A DNA stretch of 64,000 bases from Limnoglobus roseus (GTDB lineage Bacteria; Planctomycetota; Planctomycetia; Gemmatales; Gemmataceae), in the NCBI RefSeq assembly GCF_008254045.1, contig NZ_CP042425.1:4650001-4714000 (forward strand), read 5' to 3'. Position 1 is the stretch's first letter, and each line of letters begins with the position of its first letter. The notes below the pieces were generated by a model. The model was not told the DNA's origin. It was given only the letters and a program-made list of their open reading frames with translations, and ran no database searches. Shown one piece after another: positions 61,456-64,000 of the stretch. Both the position numbers and the translations under genes were made by a program.

Positions 61456-61481
61456 AAGCCCGCGGGTTGACCCGCGGGCTT
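61456..61481. terminator. Bidirectional terminator at end of second nuo module
   Basis: Eleven-base arms AAGCCCGCGGG (61456-61466) and its complement (61471-61481) enclose TTGA. On the minus strand the stem is followed by five T, so it is a strong terminator for the DUF1559 gene, and it may also end the nuo module, whose stop codon lies two bases before the stem. Confidence 0.85.
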
Positions 61482-61502
61482 CGTTCGCTCTTGTCGGCTG
61501 GT

Positions 61503-62546
<1,044 letters not shown>

Positions 62547-62750
62547 GAAACACCTCGGAAAAGGATAAATGACCCGAGTTCGACGCGAGATCGAACCTGC
62601 GAACAAATGACCCGACCGTGATGAGAAACGGGATGATCAGTCATCGGCCGATCGGAGTAGCAATCATGAGAATTTGAATGAATCTCACACGAACTGTCAA
62701 GCAAGAAGAGGGCGAATTGTTTCCGACGGGACGAATCGTGGGCGGAAAAT

Positions 62751-62785
62751 GCCGACGCCCACGGGTTATTCCCGCGGGCGTCGGC
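62751..62785 (-). terminator. Terminator of the atp operon
   Basis: GCCGACGCCCACGGG (62751-62765) pairs with its complement (62771-62785) with one mismatch and a five-base loop. On the minus strand the stem is followed by ATTTT. It lies 20 bases after the stop codon of atpC. Confidence 0.8.
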
Positions 62786-62805
62786 GAATCGTATGGCCGG
62801 CCGTC

Positions 62806-63213
62806 TTACTTCTTCGCCACCCGCCGCATGGCGGCCGCGCGGGTGATCATCTTCGCCTTCGTCGCCTTCTCCACGTCGTTCGTCGCGACGATGGCATCGG
62901 CCTTGGTCTGCTCCGCGACGATCACGGCTTCCGTCAGGTCGTCCTTCTTGCGAGCGAACTGGGTCAGCACGTTCACCACGTTCTTGGCTACCTGTGCGAA
63001 ACCGCCGTCGATGAAGTAGTGCCGCGTCTCGGTGCCGTGCTTGATGCGGAGTTCACCCGGCCCGAGTTGGCCGACGAACGGCGAGTGGTTCGCCATCACG
63101 CCGAACTCGCCGTCGAACAGCGGCAGGACCACCATGTCGGCGGACTCGTCCAACACCGCCCGCTCGGGGGTGACAACGACCACCCGCAGCGTCTTGTTCG
63201 TCGCTTCAGCCAT
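62806..63213 (-). CDS. atpC: ATP synthase F1 epsilon subunit
   Basis: The 135-aa protein has the N-terminal beta-sandwich typical of epsilon (VVTPERAVLDESADMVVLP, GEFGVMANHSPFVGQLGPGELRI). A two-helix C-terminal tail follows (EQTKADAIVATNDVEKATKA). It links the rotor to the catalytic head and can inhibit ATP hydrolysis. The ATG at 63213 follows a repeat hairpin; an in-frame extension of 24 codons is encoded by the repeat and is rejected. It ends the atp operon with a terminator downstream. Confidence 0.92.
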   Translation of the reverse strand: MAEATNKTLRVVVVTPERAVLDESADMVVLPLFDGEFGVMANHSPFVGQLGPGELRIKHGTETRHYFIDGGFAQVAKNVVNVLTQFARKKDDLTEAVIVAEQTKADAIVATNDVEKATKAKMITRAAAMRRVAKK

Positions 63214-63225
63214 TCGCCTACCCTG

Positions 63226-63317
63226 TGAAGGGGTGAAGGGGTGAAGGGGTGAAGGGGTGAGAAGAAGCGGCGACCGATTTGTCACCCCTTCACCTTGTCA
63301 CCCCCTTCACCCCTTCA
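63226..63317. repeat. TGAAGGGG tandem/inverted repeat between atpD and atpC
   Basis: Positions 63226-63260 hold four copies of TGAAGGGG plus TGA. Positions 63282-63317 hold the inverted counterpart with small imperfections. The atp transcript would form a long hairpin between the atpD stop (63320) and the atpC start (63213). Confidence 0.88.
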
Positions 63318-63319
63318 AG

Positions 63320-64000
63320 TCACTTGCCGCCGGCCTTCTTCAGTTGTTCTTCCGCCTGGGCGGCCGCTTCTTCGATCGTGCCGACGTACATGAAGGCCGA
63401 CTCTGGCAGGTGGTCCCACTTGCCGTCCGCGATTTCCTTGAAGCTGCGGATCGACTCCTTCAGCGGCGTCACGTTACCCGGCTTGCCGGTGAACGCTTCG
63501 GCCACGATGAACGGCTGCGACAGGAATCGCTCGATCCGCCGGGCACGGGCCACGACTTGCTTGTCTTCTTCCGACAGTTCATCGACGCCGAGGATGGCGA
63601 TGATGTCTTGCAGTTCGCGGTAACGCTGGAGAATCCGCTTCACTCGGTCGGCGACCTGGAAGTGCTCTTCGCCGACGATGGCCGGGTCGAGAAGGCGGCT
63701 GTTCGAGTTCAGTGGGTCGATGGCCGGGTAGATGCCCTTTTCCGAGATCGACCGCTCCAGGTAGATGAAGGCGTCGAGGTGCTGGAACGTGTTGGCCGGG
63801 GCCGGGTCGGTCGGGTCGTCGGCCGGGACGTACACGGCTTGCACGGAGGTGATGGCCCCCTTCGCCGTCGAGGTGATGCGTTCTTGCAACTCGCCCATCT
63901 CGGTGGCGAGCGTCGGCTGGTAACCCACGGCGCTCGGCATCCGGCCGAGGAGGGCCGACACTTCCGAGCCGGCCTGGCTGAACCGGAAGATGTTGTCCAC
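63320..64000 (-). CDS. atpD: ATP synthase F1 beta subunit, C-terminal part
   Basis: The frame runs off the right edge; 226 residues of the C-terminal half are visible. They carry the FRFSQAGSEVSALLGRMPSA region, TSVQAVYVPADDPTDPAP, and IDPLNSNSRLLDPAIVGEEH, all standard beta-subunit sequence. The Walker A motif lies outside the window. The visible codon at the edge is GTG, which is an internal valine. It is the catalytic subunit of F1Fo ATP synthase and is followed by atpC. Confidence 0.95.
   Translation of the reverse strand: MDNIFRFSQAGSEVSALLGRMPSAVGYQPTLATEMGELQERITSTAKGAITSVQAVYVPADDPTDPAPANTFQHLDAFIYLERSISEKGIYPAIDPLNSNSRLLDPAIVGEEHFQVADRVKRILQRYRELQDIIAILGVDELSEEDKQVVARARRIERFLSQPFIVAEAFTGKPGNVTPLKESIRSFKEIADGKWDHLPESAFMYVGTIEEAAAQAEEQLKKAGGK

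Noticed and set aside
63214..63285. Extended N terminus for atpC
   Set aside because: It is encoded by the TGAAGGGG repeat and does not resemble epsilon subunits.

Overview
The window looks like a chromosomal segment of a Gemmataceae-type planctomycete. The DNA is GC-rich throughout. It carries planctomycete hallmark families: a Tat-exported DUF1501 protein, a DUF1559 pseudopilin-like protein, Hanks-type kinases fused to WD40/TPR repeats, and a PQQ-propeller protein with an N-terminal zinc ribbon. I read the taxonomy from gene content only. No rRNA, tRNA, CRISPR array or insertion sequence with a transposase was seen.

Left part (1-15.7 kb): the 3' end of a PLP decarboxylase, a perfect 43-bp hairpin repeat, a DUF1501 protein with a coupled small gene, an unusual ClpN-ThiD2-ThiE fusion, a TolC-like protein, a PhnD-like binding protein, the two subunits of a type IIA topoisomerase, and a YtrA-type GntR regulator with an ABC ATPase and a very large ABC-2 permease.

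Middle (15.7-32.7 kb): a receptor-like kinase with WD40 and TPR repeats, small secreted proteins and lipoproteins, a second ABC-2-type membrane protein next to a kinase with altered HRD and DFG motifs, a Nudix hydrolase coupled to a 94-aa gene, a WD40 protein, two co-directional unknown genes (one DUF6065-like), purF, a conserved unknown gene, and a sigma-70 factor behind a 410-bp leader with two candidate promoters.

Right part (32.7-64 kb): a complete 14-subunit complex I operon on the minus strand (nuoA to nuoN), interrupted by four unrelated small genes and two copies of one hairpin repeat. A PQQ-like membrane protein lies downstream. On the plus strand, starting 1.1 kb beyond nuoA, is a second partial membrane-arm set (nuoH-J-K, an 87-aa membrane protein with an L7/L12-like tail, nuoL-M) with no nuoN and no peripheral-arm genes. 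The window closes with a DUF1559 gene and the end of an ATP synthase operon (atpD-atpC). The right half is therefore dominated by respiratory energy conservation: quinone reduction and proton pumping by complex I, then ATP synthesis by F1Fo.

Recurring theme: palindromic intergenic repeats of at least four sequence types sit between a stop codon and the next start codon, including inside the nuo and atp operons.
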